Positions 50,264 to 58,985 are shown, counted from the stretch's first letter. The stretch: DNA of 64,000 nucleotides from JAKAWQ01 sp963745975 (GCA_963745975.1 CAVUZJ010000018.1:124001-188000), one strand, 5' to 3'. Program-made: numbers and translations. The notes: a model not told the origin generated them from the letters alone.

Positions 50264-51018
50264 CAGATGACCTTCGCTTCGCTTCTGAGCTTCTGGACGA
50301 GCTCGGCAACCGAGCCGACCTTCTTGCCCGCCTGGCGCCGCGGCGGCTCCGCCACCTCTACGAGGGTAAGTCGCTGGGACGGATCGACGCCGAGCTCCTC
50401 GGGTTTCGTCGTCTCGATCGGTTTGCGCCTGGCCTTCATGATGTTGGGCAGGCTCGCATAGCGCGGCTCGTTCAGCCGGAGGTCGGTGGTGACGACCGCC
50501 GGCAGCGAGAGAGCCACCGTCTCGAGGCCGCCATCGACCTCACGGGTCACCATCGCGGTATCGCCCTCGATCACGAGCCGGGAGGCAAAGGTCCCCTGCG
50601 GCCAGCCAAGCAGGGCGGCCAGCATTTGGCCGGTGGCGTTCATGTCGTCGTCAATCGCCTGCTTGCCGAGAATGATCAGGCGGGGCCCCTCGCGTTCGGC
50701 GATGGCCTTGAGCAGCTTGGCGACGGCCAGCGGCTCGAGTGCCGCGTCGGTCTCAACCAGGATGCCGCGATCGGCGCCCATCGCAAGCGCGGTGCGCAGC
50801 GTCTCGGCGCAGGCCGCCGGGCCCAGCGAGACGGCCACGACCTCGCCGGCGAGTCCCTTCTCTTTGAGGCGGAGCGCCTCCTCGACCGCGATCTCGTCGA
50901 AGGGGTTCATCGACATCTTGACGCCGACCGTCTCGACCCCCGAGCCGTCCGATTTCACCCTCACCTTGACGTTGTAGTCGACCACCCGCTTGACGGGGAC
51001 GAGGATCTTGATCGTCAT
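50263..51018 (-). CDS. etfB: electron transfer flavoprotein subunit beta
   Basis: The 251-residue beta subunit, which binds AMP and forms the ETF heterodimer. It begins MTIKILVPVKRVVDYNVKVR, continues with MNPFDEIAVEEALRLKEKG, and holds ILGKQAIDDDMNATGQMLAA, the AMP-binding and recognition region. RYASLPNIMKARRKPIE is the beta-subunit signature. The ATG at 51016-51018 is preferred over an upstream in-frame ATG at 51063. It leads the minus-strand run etfB, etfA, hbd, bioY, holC, with a good promoter candidate about 100 bases upstream. Confidence 0.97.
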   Translation of the reverse strand: MTIKILVPVKRVVDYNVKVRVKSDGSGVETVGVKMSMNPFDEIAVEEALRLKEKGLAGEVVAVSLGPAACAETLRTALAMGADRGILVETDAALEPLAVAKLLKAIAEREGPRLIILGKQAIDDDMNATGQMLAALLGWPQGTFASRLVIEGDTAMVTREVDGGLETVALSLPAVVTTDLRLNEPRYASLPNIMKARRKPIETTKPEELGVDPSQRLTLVEVAEPPRRQAGKKVGSVAELVQKLRSEAKVI

Positions 51019-51117
51019 GCCATGCCGTTTCAGAAAACGCGCTGCCGGTGCCCGCCGGCCCAAGGGGCTGCCGTGCTATGGAGGCGCCTGCTCGCACCTG
51101 CAACAGAAAGGCGCGGG

Positions 51118-51147
51118 AACTTAGAGACCCCGCCCTCGCCCTGTCAA
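51118..51147 (-). promoter_or_regulatory. candidate sigma70 promoter for the etfBA-hbd run
   Basis: On the minus strand a consensus TTGACA (51147-51142) is followed after 18 bases by TAAGTT (51123-51118), about 100 bases before the etfB start. The -35 is perfect and the -10 is weak. Confidence 0.5.
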
Positions 51148-51217
51148 ACCCGGCGCCTCCGGCGCGGCCGTCTGGTGCTGTTTCGCCCGCTCCGGCTGCA
51201 TTGTAAAAGTGCTCGCC

Positions 51218-52168
51218 ATGCCGCGCGGTGATCTTTTCCCCGAAATCGGGCCCTTCGAAAGCGGATACCTGCCGCTCACCGGGGGCCATGTGATGTACTG
51301 GGAGCAGGTGGGCAGCCCGCGCGGACAGCCCGCCCTCTTCCTCCACGGCGGCCCGGGCGCCGGGGCGGGCGCCGTGCACCGGCGCTTCTTCGATCCCGGC
51401 TATTGGCGCACCGTGATCTTCGATCAGCGCGGCGCCGGCCGCTCGCGGCCGCTCGGCAGCCTGGTGCAGAATACGACGCCCGACCTCGTCGAGGATATCG
51501 AGCGGCTGCGCCGGCATCTCGGCATCGAACGCTGGCTGCTGTTCGGCGGCTCCTGGGGCTCGACATTAGCGCTCGCCTACGCTCAGGCCTATCCGGAGCG
51601 GGTCAAGGCCTGCGTGCTGCGCGGCGTGTTCCTCGGTCGCCCGCAGGAGGTGGACTGGTTCCTGCACGGGCTCGCGCACGTCTTCCCCGACGCGCACGCC
51701 AATTTTGCCGGCTTTCTGCCGGAGGTAGAGCGCGCCGACCTGCTCGGTGCCTATCTCACCCGCCTCACCGACGCCGATCCCGCTGTCCATTTGCCGGCGG
51801 CCCGGGCATGGTCGATCTACGAAGGCTCATGCAGTACCCTGCTACCGAGCCCCGAGACGGTCGCTTCGTTCTCTCAGGACCGCACCGCGCTCGGCCTGGC
51901 ACGGATCGAGGCGCATTACTTCGCCCATGGGCTTTTCTTGCCGCCCGGGGGCCTGCTTGGCGGGATGACACGGATCGGCGCGATCCCGGCCGAGATCGTG
52001 CAAGGCCGCTACGACATGGTCTGCCCGGCCTGCACCGCCTTCGAACTCGCGGCCGCCTGGCCCGCCGCGCGACTGACAATCATTCCGGACGCCGGCCACT
52101 CGGCGCTCGAGCCCGGGATTCGCCGCGCGCTCGTGGCCGCCGTGGAGCGGCTGCGCACGGCGAGGTGA
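51218..52168 (+). CDS. pip: prolyl aminopeptidase
   Basis: A 316-residue alpha/beta-hydrolase that removes N-terminal proline from peptides. The oxyanion-hole region is LFLHGGPGAGAGAVHRRFFD, FDQRGAGRSRPLG is family-diagnostic, and the nucleophile Ser112 is in LLFGGSWGSTLALAYAQ. The Asp is in IVQGRYDMVCP and the His in PDAGHSALEPG. VFLGRPQEVDWF is also typical. I chose the ATG at 51218; a GTG three codons upstream is also possible. It is divergent from etfB and convergent with lgt, whose stop lies 43 bases beyond. Confidence 0.93.
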   Translation: MPRGDLFPEIGPFESGYLPLTGGHVMYWEQVGSPRGQPALFLHGGPGAGAGAVHRRFFDPGYWRTVIFDQRGAGRSRPLGSLVQNTTPDLVEDIERLRRHLGIERWLLFGGSWGSTLALAYAQAYPERVKACVLRGVFLGRPQEVDWFLHGLAHVFPDAHANFAGFLPEVERADLLGAYLTRLTDADPAVHLPAARAWSIYEGSCSTLLPSPETVASFSQDRTALGLARIEAHYFAHGLFLPPGGLLGGMTRIGAIPAEIVQGRYDMVCPACTAFELAAAWPAARLTIIPDAGHSALEPGIRRALVAAVERLRTAR

Positions 52169-52211
52169 GGCGGGCCGCGGCCAAGCGCCGCTTCCCCTTG
52201 GGCCCCGCGCG

Positions 52212-53039
52212 TCAGCGCTCCTCGTGGTGGCGGCTCCGGGCGATGAGCCAGGCGCCGATCGGAATGAGCGGCACGGAGAGAAGCTGGCCCATTGTCACGG
52301 GGAGGGTGTGGTCCGGCGCGAGGAAGAAGAGGTAGCGGAGGAACCAGTCGGGCTGGCGAAAGCATTCGCCGATGATGCGCGCGATGGCGTAGCCGACGAG
52401 GAAGCCGCCGGTAAGGAATCCGTCGCGCCTGCGGAGCTTCTCGCGCCGCGAGAGCCGGTACATCACGATGAAGAGGACCACGCCCTCGAGCAGCGCCTCG
52501 TAGAGCTCGCTCGGGTAGCGAGGGGTTGGGCCAGCTCGCGGATAGACCATCGCCAACGGCCACCACCTCGGCGCGGGACGGCCCCAGAGCTCGCCATTGA
52601 TGAAATTGGCAATGCGGCCGAGGAAAAGCCCGATCGGCGCGGTCACCGCGACGCGGTCGGCAAAGCCTAGCGTATCGATCCTGTTGCGGCTGCAGAACCA
52701 TGCGATCGCGACAGCGACGCCGATCAGCCCGCCATGAAAGCTCATCCCGCCGTCCCACACTGCAGCGATCATCAGGGGATGGGTAAAATAATAGCCAGGC
52801 TGGTAGAAGAGCACGTAGCCGAGCCGGCCGCCGAGGACGACGCCGAGCGTCGCCCAGCTCAGGAAATCGTCCACCTGCAGCGGGGAGGCGACCGCGGGGG
52901 CCTCGCGTACGAGGCGGTGCAGGAGCCGCCAGGCGAGCAGGAGGGCCGCGATATAGGCGAGCGCGTACCAGCGGATCGAGAACGGGCCGAGATGGACCGC
53001 AACCGGATTGAAATTCGGAAAGACCAGCACCGAGATCAT
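52212..53039 (-). CDS. lgt: prolipoprotein diacylglyceryl transferase
   Basis: A 275-residue inner-membrane enzyme that transfers diacylglyceryl from phosphatidylglycerol to the lipobox cysteine of prolipoproteins. Seven membrane segments are predicted. The signature GRIANFINGELWGRP is present with the catalytic-region Arg, as are RWYALAYIAALLLAW, GGRLGYVLFYQPGYY, WDGGMSFHGGLIG with the essential His, and YPSELYEALLEGVVLF. The ATG overlaps the hldD stop by ATGA. It supplies the modification needed by the lipoprotein at 58.98 kb. Confidence 0.96.
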   Translation of the reverse strand: MISVLVFPNFNPVAVHLGPFSIRWYALAYIAALLLAWRLLHRLVREAPAVASPLQVDDFLSWATLGVVLGGRLGYVLFYQPGYYFTHPLMIAAVWDGGMSFHGGLIGVAVAIAWFCSRNRIDTLGFADRVAVTAPIGLFLGRIANFINGELWGRPAPRWWPLAMVYPRAGPTPRYPSELYEALLEGVVLFIVMYRLSRREKLRRRDGFLTGGFLVGYAIARIIGECFRQPDWFLRYLFFLAPDHTLPVTMGQLLSVPLIPIGAWLIARSRHHEER

Positions 53040-54016
53040 CGATAGGGATCGTCCGTGTTGAGATATTCCTGGACATAGCGCCTGACGCCCTCGGCAAGCG
53101 GGAGGAACGGCCCCGCATAGCCGGCGGCGCGCAATCGGCGCATCGGCGCTTCGGTGTGGTACTGGTATTGCCCTGCAAGCGCGGCCGGCATGTCGATGAA
53201 TTCGATTTGCGGCTGCCTGCCCGCGGCGGCCGCGACCGCCCCGGCGAGGGAGAGGTATGTTGCGGACTTTCCAGTCCCGAGATTGAAGAGTCCGCTTATG
53301 TCCGGGCGGTCCATCAGCCACATCAGCACGTCGACGACGTCGCCCACCCAGATGAAGTCCCGTCGCTGCGCTCCATCGGGGATATCCGGCCGCCCGGAGC
53401 GGAAGAGCCGCATGACTCCGTGCTTCTCGAGCTCGTCGAACTTCACCTTGACGACCGAGATCATCGGGCCCTTGTGATATTCGTTCGGGCCATAAACGTT
53501 GAAGAATTTGAGACCGACCCATTGCGGCGGGCGCGCGGCGCCGCCGGCGCAGTTGCGGGCGACCTGGAGATCGAAGGCATGCTTGCTCCAACCGTACGGG
53601 TTGAGCGGCCTGAGGCGGGCAAGGGCTGTCGGGTCGGGATCGTCATCGAAGCCGGCCGTGCCGTCCCCGTAGGTCGCGGCCGAGGAGGCGTAGATCAAGC
53701 GCACGCCGCGGAGCGCGCACCACTCCCACAGGCTCTGCGAGAGCGCGACGTTGGTCTCCCAGACGAGATCGCCGTCGCGGCTCGTGGTGTCGGTCACGGC
53801 GCCGAGGTGGAAAACCATTTCGATCGGCGGGTGGCGAGCGAGGAAGTCGGCGAGATCCGCTGGCGGCAGGATTTGTGCGGGGGGATGGTGCCGGAGATTG
53901 CGCCACTTGTCCTCCGCCCGCAGCCGATCGACAATCACCACCTCCAGACCGCGCAGGGCGAGCGCGGCGTGCAGGTTGGAGCCGATACAGCCGGCGCCGC
54001 CGGTGAGCAGGATCAT
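53036..54016 (-). CDS. hldD: ADP-L-glycero-D-manno-heptose-6-epimerase
   Basis: A 326-residue NADP-dependent epimerase of the extended SDR family that makes the heptose donor for the lipopolysaccharide inner core. The cofactor motif is ILLTGGAGCIGSNLHAALAL, followed by DNA-free family segments VFHLGAVTDTTSRDGD and the catalytic YGWSKHAFD with Tyr and Lys. LKFFNVYGPNEYHKGPMISV and FIWVGDVVDVLMW are the HldD hallmarks. It is coupled to lgt. Its 5' side is divergent from the ubiK-like gene, about 55 bases away. It indicates a heptose-containing LPS. Confidence 0.95.
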   Translation of the reverse strand: MILLTGGAGCIGSNLHAALALRGLEVVIVDRLRAEDKWRNLRHHPPAQILPPADLADFLARHPPIEMVFHLGAVTDTTSRDGDLVWETNVALSQSLWEWCALRGVRLIYASSAATYGDGTAGFDDDPDPTALARLRPLNPYGWSKHAFDLQVARNCAGGAARPPQWVGLKFFNVYGPNEYHKGPMISVVKVKFDELEKHGVMRLFRSGRPDIPDGAQRRDFIWVGDVVDVLMWLMDRPDISGLFNLGTGKSATYLSLAGAVAAAAGRQPQIEFIDMPAALAGQYQYHTEAPMRRLRAAGYAGPFLPLAEGVRRYVQEYLNTDDPYR

Positions 54017-54071
54017 GGCCGCGCCTTATAGGGGCGGGGCAGCGCCTCCGGAAGATGCAGGAGGGGAAGCG

Positions 54072-54368
54072 ATGGGGGAGCGACCGGCTCTGTTCGACGA
54101 TCTCGCTGGCATGGCGGGCGGCGCCTTCTCCGCATTGGTCGGCATCCGGGAGGAGACCGAGGCGGCGCTGCGCTCGCGACTCGACGAGCTGGTCCGCCGC
54201 CTGGACCTCGCCACCCGACCCGATCTCGAGGCGGTCAAGGAGCTTGCCGCGAATGCGCGGGTGGCCTCGGAGGATGTTGCGGCGAGCCTCGCCAAGCTGG
54301 CGGAGCGTCTGGCCGGGCTCGAAGCGCGGATCGCGGCGCTCGAGAAGCCGCCCTCCCCGGAAGCGTGA
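54072..54368 (+). CDS. UbiK family accessory factor (ubiquinone biosynthesis)
   Basis: A 98-residue, mostly helical protein of the UbiK/BMFP family, which supports the ubiquinone-biosynthesis complex. It begins with a MGERPALFDDLAGMAGGAFS region, then EETEAALRSRLDELVRRLDL and ends in a coiled coil of leucine-rich heptads (LAKLAERLAGLEARIAALEK), as expected for the trimeric C-terminus. The ATG at 54072 follows GAGGGGAAGC. It lies in a plus-strand run with ybjN and proC, and is divergent from hldD. Confidence 0.82.
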   Translation: MGERPALFDDLAGMAGGAFSALVGIREETEAALRSRLDELVRRLDLATRPDLEAVKELAANARVASEDVAASLAKLAERLAGLEARIAALEKPPSPEA

Positions 54369-54481
54369 GGAGGGCCCGCTTGCGGCGCAGCGCGGCGGCT
54401 CGTTATGGTGCGCCGCCACCGGCCCTCGTGAGCCGCCCCGATTCGCTGCCGCGGAGCCCGTCTTCGTCAAGGGAGGTCCCG

Positions 54482-54988
54482 ATGCCCCCCACCGCCTATA
54501 CCGACCAGAGGGACGCCGTCGCCAACCCACTCGATACCGTCGAGCAGATTGTCGCTTCCAATGACTGGTCGTTCGATCGCCGCGGCGAATGCGAGATTGC
54601 GGCCAAAGCTCCCGGTCAGTGGTCGGACTACGTCCTCTATTTCAACTGGTCGGCCGAGATGAGCGCGATGCACTTCACCTGCGCGTTCGATCTCAAGGTG
54701 CCGGAACGGCGCCGCGCGGCTCTCTACGAGTTGCTGGCGCTGGCCAACGAGCGGCTCTGGGTCGGGTATTTCGGCATGGACAGCGACGACGGCGCCCCTG
54801 CCTTCCACCACTCCGTCCTGCTGCGAGGTGCCGCCGGTGCCTCCTCCGAGAGCCTCGAGGACATGGTCGATATCGCGATCACCGAGTGCGAGCGCTTCTT
54901 CCCCGCCTTCCAGCTCACCCTCTGGGGCGGCAAGCCGGCCGCCGAGTCGCTCGCCGCCGCCATGCTGGAATGCGCCGGCGAGGCGTGA
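54482..54988 (+). CDS. YbjN domain protein
   Basis: A 168-residue soluble protein of the YbjN family, related to type III secretion chaperone-like folds and of unclear function. Family features are ANPLDTVEQIVASNDWSFDR near the start, the LYFNWSAEMSAMHFTCAFDL core, ERRRAALYELLALANERLWV and GYFGMDSDDGAPAFHHSVL, ending in DIAITECERFFPAFQLTLWG. The ATG at 54482 is preceded by AAGGGAGGTCCCG, a good ribosome binding site. It is followed by proC after 25 bases and is commonly adjacent to it in this class. Confidence 0.87.
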   Translation: MPPTAYTDQRDAVANPLDTVEQIVASNDWSFDRRGECEIAAKAPGQWSDYVLYFNWSAEMSAMHFTCAFDLKVPERRRAALYELLALANERLWVGYFGMDSDDGAPAFHHSVLLRGAAGASSESLEDMVDIAITECERFFPAFQLTLWGGKPAAESLAAAMLECAGEA

Positions 54989-55013
54989 TCGCGGCGGATT
55001 TCCCGGGGACATC

Positions 55014-55820
55014 GTGAGCGCCCTCCTTCCGCCCGTTCTCCTGGTCGGCTGCGGGCGAATGGGAGGCGCGATGCTCGGGGCTTGGCTCGAGCGCGGGCTT
55101 TCGCCCTCCGTGCTCGTCGATCCGGCGCCGCGCCTGCCGGCCGGAGGTGAGGCGATGATCGTCGTCGGCAATGCGGACAAGGTGCCGGCCGGGTTCGCCC
55201 CAGCCGCGATCGCGCTGGCGATCAAGCCGCAGCAGGCGGCGGCCGTCCTTCCCCAATTCGCTCGCTTCGCCGGTTCGACGGTCTTTCTTTCGATTATGGC
55301 AGGCCGGACGATCCGCAGCTTGCGGGCAATGCTTGGCCCGACCGCATCGGTGGTGCGGGCGATGCCGAACACGCCGGCGGCGATCCGCGCCGGGACCAGC
55401 GTGGCCTGCGCGGGGCCTGGCGTGAGCGGAACGGAGCGGCAGCTTTGCGAGACGCTGCTTGGTTCCGTGGGCAAGGTCGCCTGGGTGGCTGACGAAAGCC
55501 TTCTGGATGCCGTCACCGCGCTCTCGGGGAGCGGCCCGGCTTATGTCTTCCTTCTGGCCGAGTTGCTGGAGCGCGCGGGCGTAGAGCAGGGGCTGCCGGC
55601 CGATCTCGCCCGGCTGCTGGCCCGGCGGACGATCTCGGGCGCCGGTGCCCTGCTCGATGCGAGCCCCGAGGATGCCGCGGAGCTCCGCGTCGCGGTTACC
55701 AGCCCAGGCGGCACGACCGAGCGGGCGCTCTCGATCCTGATGGAAGAAAATGCCTGGCCCACGGCAGTCTCGCGCGCCATCGCGGCCGCTACCGCACGCT
55801 CGCGCGAGCTAGCGGGATAA
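55014..55820 (+). CDS. proC: pyrroline-5-carboxylate reductase
   Basis: A 268-residue NADP-dependent reductase for the last step of proline synthesis. The N-terminal Rossmann motif is VLLVGCGRMGGAMLGAWLER, followed by ALAIKPQQAAAVLPQF. RAMPNTPAAIRAGTSVAC is a signature, as are DAVTALSGSGPAYVFLLAEL and AVTSPGGTTERALSIL near the C-terminus. The start is GTG at 55014, with GGGGAC upstream; the longer open frame lies inside ybjN. It precedes the COQ9/TetR-like gene by about 20 bases. Confidence 0.95.
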   Translation: MSALLPPVLLVGCGRMGGAMLGAWLERGLSPSVLVDPAPRLPAGGEAMIVVGNADKVPAGFAPAAIALAIKPQQAAAVLPQFARFAGSTVFLSIMAGRTIRSLRAMLGPTASVVRAMPNTPAAIRAGTSVACAGPGVSGTERQLCETLLGSVGKVAWVADESLLDAVTALSGSGPAYVFLLAELLERAGVEQGLPADLARLLARRTISGAGALLDASPEDAAELRVAVTSPGGTTERALSILMEENAWPTAVSRAIAAATARSRELAG

Positions 55821-55840
55821 GCCGACCAAGGGTGTCCAGC

Positions 55841-56539
55841 ATGTCCGATCCCCTCCCCCCGCCCTCTCCGCCCGACGACCGGGCCTTCGACGAAGCGCTA
55901 ATCGCGGCTGCCTTCCGTCTTGCGGCGACCGAGGGGTGGCGCAACCTCCGCATCGCGGCGGCCGCCCGCGCGGCCGCCCTGCCGCTCTCCCGCGCCCGGC
56001 TACGCTTTCCCACGCGGGGGATTCTTTTGGTCCGGTTCGGCCGAATGGCGGACGCCGCGGCACTGGACGAGGCAGCCGAGGAGGGCACAGCCCGCGATCG
56101 GCTGTTCGCGATGCTGATGCGCCGGCTCGACGCCTTCCAGGCCAACCGCGAGGGCGTGCTGGCGCTGCTCGAAGACCTTCCCTTCCGGCCCCGCACCGCC
56201 CTCCTCCTGGCCGCGCTCACGGAAGCCAGCATGAGCTGGATTCTCGGTGCCGCCGGCGTCGGCACGTCTGGCCTCGCCGGAAAGCTTCGCGTCAAGGGGC
56301 TGACCGCCGTTTGGGTTTGGACGCTGCGCGCGTGGCAGCGCGACCAGACGGCGGATCTGGCGCCGACCATGGCCGTGCTCGATGCCGCGCTCGGCCGCGC
56401 CGAGCGCGCCGCAGGATGGCTTGCCTCCCTGCCCTTTTCCGGGCGCACTTCCAGGCCGAACGCCGAAGAGGAGCCAGCGGAGAAGGAAGACGAAAAGAAG
56501 GAAGACGGAGAGAAGAAAGGTCCGGAAACAGAGGCGTAG
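55841..56539 (+). CDS. COQ9/TetR-like helical protein
   Basis: A 232-residue protein with a TetR-like N-terminal helix-turn-helix (DEALIAAAFRLAATEGWRNL and RIAAAARAAALPLSRARLRF) and an all-helical C-terminal domain (MSWILGAAGVGTSGLAGKLR, GLTAVWVWTLRAWQRDQTAD). This layout fits both TetR regulators and alphaproteobacterial COQ9-like proteins, which bind lipids in ubiquinone synthesis. The position next to proC and a UbiK-like gene favours COQ9. The highly acidic/lysine-rich tail (AEKEDEKKEDGEKKG) is disordered. A GTG three codons upstream of the chosen ATG is an alternative. Confidence 0.72.
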   Translation: MSDPLPPPSPPDDRAFDEALIAAAFRLAATEGWRNLRIAAAARAAALPLSRARLRFPTRGILLVRFGRMADAAALDEAAEEGTARDRLFAMLMRRLDAFQANREGVLALLEDLPFRPRTALLLAALTEASMSWILGAAGVGTSGLAGKLRVKGLTAVWVWTLRAWQRDQTADLAPTMAVLDAALGRAERAAGWLASLPFSGRTSRPNAEEEPAEKEDEKKEDGEKKGPETEA

Positions 56540-56710
56540 GGCGCAAGAGCGCCCCCCCGGGCGGATTCCTTTTGGACGGCTTCCTTTTGGAGTGAGAGAC
56601 TCTGTCCGCCGGGCCCAGGGTGCGCTAGATTGGACGGAATGGGTCATGGTTCGTCGCAGACCGGCCGCCACGTCCTGTGAGGGCAAGGCCCAGGCAAAGG
56701 AGATGGCGCC

Positions 56711-57175
56711 ATGGCAGCAAGACCCGAGGGCTCGCAAGGCAAGCCGGCGGGAACCGGGTTCCCGGATTTCGCTGGACTGTTCGCCAATCTGAAGTTGCCC
56801 TCGGTTGGCGACGTAGAGCCCCTCCTGCGCCAGCATCAGCGCAACATGGAGGCGCTTGCCGCGGCCAATCGCGTGGCGCTCGAAGGGGCACAGGCCTACG
56901 CCAAGCGCCATATGGAGATCGTCCAGCAAAGCCTGGCCGAACTTACCCAGTCGCTGCAGGCGCTGGCCCAGCCGGGTTCGCCGCAGACCAAGGTGGCCAA
57001 GCAGGTCGAGCTCATCAAGCACGCCTACGAGCACACCGTGTCCAACATGAAGGAGCTTGGCGACCTCATTCAGCGCTCGAACAACGAGGCAATCCAGCTC
57101 CTCAACCAGCGCTTCGCCGAAGCGATGGACGATATCAAGACCATGATGGCCAAGGCGGAGCACAAGGGGCCCTGA
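56711..57175 (+). CDS. phasin family protein
   Basis: A 154-residue helical protein of the phasin family, which coats polyhydroxyalkanoate granules. An amphipathic helix-rich core is visible: VEPLLRQHQRNMEALAAANR, VALEGAQAYAKRHMEIVQQS, LAELTQSLQALAQ, and VELIKHAYEHTVSNMKELGD. The N-terminal Gly/Pro/Ala region is probably flexible. The ATG at 56711 has an AAGGAGATGGCGCC ribosome binding site. A 171-base gap precedes it with no clear promoter. With phaZ at 44 kb it supports PHA storage in this organism; PHA synthase is not in the window. Confidence 0.9.
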   Translation: MAARPEGSQGKPAGTGFPDFAGLFANLKLPSVGDVEPLLRQHQRNMEALAAANRVALEGAQAYAKRHMEIVQQSLAELTQSLQALAQPGSPQTKVAKQVELIKHAYEHTVSNMKELGDLIQRSNNEAIQLLNQRFAEAMDDIKTMMAKAEHKGP

Positions 57176-57228
57176 GCGGAAGGGCCAGCCCGCCCGCCTT
57201 CGCGTTCCCTCGTCTCGCAGCCTCCCCG

Positions 57229-58209
57229 ATGCAGCGGCTCGACCGATTCATGGCAACGGCGAACGCGCGCTATTATGCGAGCGGCGATCCGTTCCGCGAG
57301 TTCGCGACGGCGCCCGAGATTTCCCAGGCGTTCGGCGAGATCGTCGGGCTCTGGGCGGCGACGGTGTGGGAGGGGCTCGGCCGGCCGGACCCGGTAAGGC
57401 TGGTGGAGCTGGGGCCCGGGCGCGGCACGCTAATGGCGGACGCGCTACGGGCCGTGACGAAGGTGGCCGCGCCCTTCCGCTCGGCACTCCGCCTCCATCT
57501 CGTCGAGACCTCGCCCACGCTCCGCGCCGCGCAGGCGGCCCTGCTGCCCGACGCCGCCTGGCACGAGCGGTTCGAGGAGGTGCCGCCCGGCCCGATCCTG
57601 CTGCTCGCCAACGAGTTCCTCGACGCCCTGCCCATCCGCCAGTTCGTCCGCCACCCGGAGGGGTGGATGGAACGCTTCGTGGGCGCGGGCGGGCGGTTCG
57701 TCGAGCGACCGGCGGCTGCACCCGCCAGCGCGGCGACGGATTCCGTCGGTGCGGTCATCGAGGTGTGCGAACCGGCGCTCCGGCTCGCCTCGCTCATCGG
57801 CGCGCGGCTCCGGGCGAGCCCGGGTGCGGCGCTCTTCATCGATTACGGGCCGGCGGCGAGTGCGGCGGGCGAGAGCCTCCAGGCGCTGCGCGGCGGCCGG
57901 CCGGCCGATCCGCTCGCGGATCCCGGCAGCGCCGACCTCTCCGCGCATGTCGATTTCCAGTCCTTCGCGCTCGCCGCCCAAGCTGCCGGCGCGGTTATCT
58001 CCGGGCCCGTCCCGCAGGGGCCCTTCCTCACAAGGCTCGGGCTCTTCCAGCGCCTCGACCGGCTGGCACGTGGGCGAGGGCCAGCCGAGGCGGCCGCCCT
58101 GCTCGCCGCCGGGCGGCGGCTCGCCGAGCCGGACGGGATGGGAAGGCTCTTCAAGGGGCTCGGCCTCGCGAGCCCGGACGGGCCGGAGCTCCCGGGATTT
58201 TCGCCGTGA
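57229..58209 (+). CDS. MidA/NDUFAF7-like SAM-dependent methyltransferase
   Basis: A 326-residue methyltransferase of the NDUFAF7/MidA family, which dimethylates an arginine of complex I subunit NDUFS2 (NuoD) in mitochondria; in bacteria the role is inferred. The SAM-binding core reads VRLVELGPGRGTLMADALRA. ATAPEISQAFGEIVGLWAA is a family hallmark, as are LLLANEFLDALPIRQFV and ALFIDYGPAA. The N-terminus is 20-30 residues shorter than in typical members and lacks part of the usual GDF-TAPEIS lead. The ATG at 57229 is the only sensible start. The stop overlaps pgeF by GTGA. Lgt is usually adjacent but here lies elsewhere. Confidence 0.86.
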   Translation: MQRLDRFMATANARYYASGDPFREFATAPEISQAFGEIVGLWAATVWEGLGRPDPVRLVELGPGRGTLMADALRAVTKVAAPFRSALRLHLVETSPTLRAAQAALLPDAAWHERFEEVPPGPILLLANEFLDALPIRQFVRHPEGWMERFVGAGGRFVERPAAAPASAATDSVGAVIEVCEPALRLASLIGARLRASPGAALFIDYGPAASAAGESLQALRGGRPADPLADPGSADLSAHVDFQSFALAAQAAGAVISGPVPQGPFLTRLGLFQRLDRLARGRGPAEAAALLAAGRRLAEPDGMGRLFKGLGLASPDGPELPGFSP

Positions 58210-58985
58210 GGACCGAGGCGCTGGCGCTTTCCGCCGATCAACTCGGCGTGCCGCACGGATTCTTCACCCGCCTGGGCGGCGTCTCGTCGGGGCCGTACGC
58301 GACGCTCAATTGCGGGCTGGCGAGCGGCGATACGCGCGAGGCGGTGATCGAGAACCGGGCGCGCGCCGCGCGGGCGATCGGCGCCGATCCCGCGCTTCTG
58401 TTCGTGCTGAAGCAGGTGCACGGGACAAGGGTGATGACGGTCGGCGGCCCGCTATGGGAGCCGGGGGCCGGGCCGGACGCGGACGCCATGGTGACCGACC
58501 GGCCCGGCGCGGTGCTTGGGATCGTCACCGCCGATTGCGCCCCGGTGCTGCTCGCCGATCCGGAGGCGGGCATTGTCGGCGCGGCCCATGCCGGGTGGCG
58601 CGGCGCCGCAACGGGGGTGCTGGAAGCAACGCTCGCCGCAATGCGCTCGGTCGGCGCCGCCCCTGCGCGGATCCGCGCCGCCATCGGCCCCGCAATCGGC
58701 CAGGTTTCCTACGAAGTCGGGCCCGACGTCCGCGACGCTGTGCTCGGGCACAACCCGGGTAACGGGCGGTTCTTCGCCCCCGGCGGGCGCGACGAGCACT
58801 GGCTCTTCGACCTGCCGGGCTACTGCGCCGCGCGCCTTGCCGCCGCCGGCCTTACCGCCATCACCACGCTCGAGGCGGACACCGCCGCCGACGAGGAGCG
58901 CTTCTTCAGCCACCGCCGCCGCGTGCTCGCCGGCGGCGGACCGATCGGACATCAGATCTCGCTCATCATGCTGCCCGCTTCATGA
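58206..58985 (+). CDS. pgeF: peptidoglycan editing factor PgeF / purine nucleoside phosphorylase-like (YfiH)
   Basis: A 259-residue protein of the laccase-like YfiH family, which removes wrongly incorporated amino acids from peptidoglycan precursors and has purine-nucleoside activities. The zinc-site residues are in FVLKQVHGTRVMTV (His), VTADCAPVLLADP (Cys) and GAAHAGWRGAATGVLEATLA (His). IGPAIGQVSYEVGPDVRDAV and FFSHRRRVLAGGG are diagnostic. The GTG at 58206 overlaps the methyltransferase stop, and the stop overlaps the next lipoprotein gene. Confidence 0.94.
   Translation: MRTEALALSADQLGVPHGFFTRLGGVSSGPYATLNCGLASGDTREAVIENRARAARAIGADPALLFVLKQVHGTRVMTVGGPLWEPGAGPDADAMVTDRPGAVLGIVTADCAPVLLADPEAGIVGAAHAGWRGAATGVLEATLAAMRSVGAAPARIRAAIGPAIGQVSYEVGPDVRDAVLGHNPGNGRFFAPGGRDEHWLFDLPGYCAARLAAAGLTAITTLEADTAADEERFFSHRRRVLAGGGPIGHQISLIMLPAS

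Noticed and set aside
54365..55013. Longer proC or ybjN proteins from upstream in-frame starts
   Set aside because: The extensions overlap neighbours in other frames and lack ribosome binding sites; family lengths fit the shorter starts.
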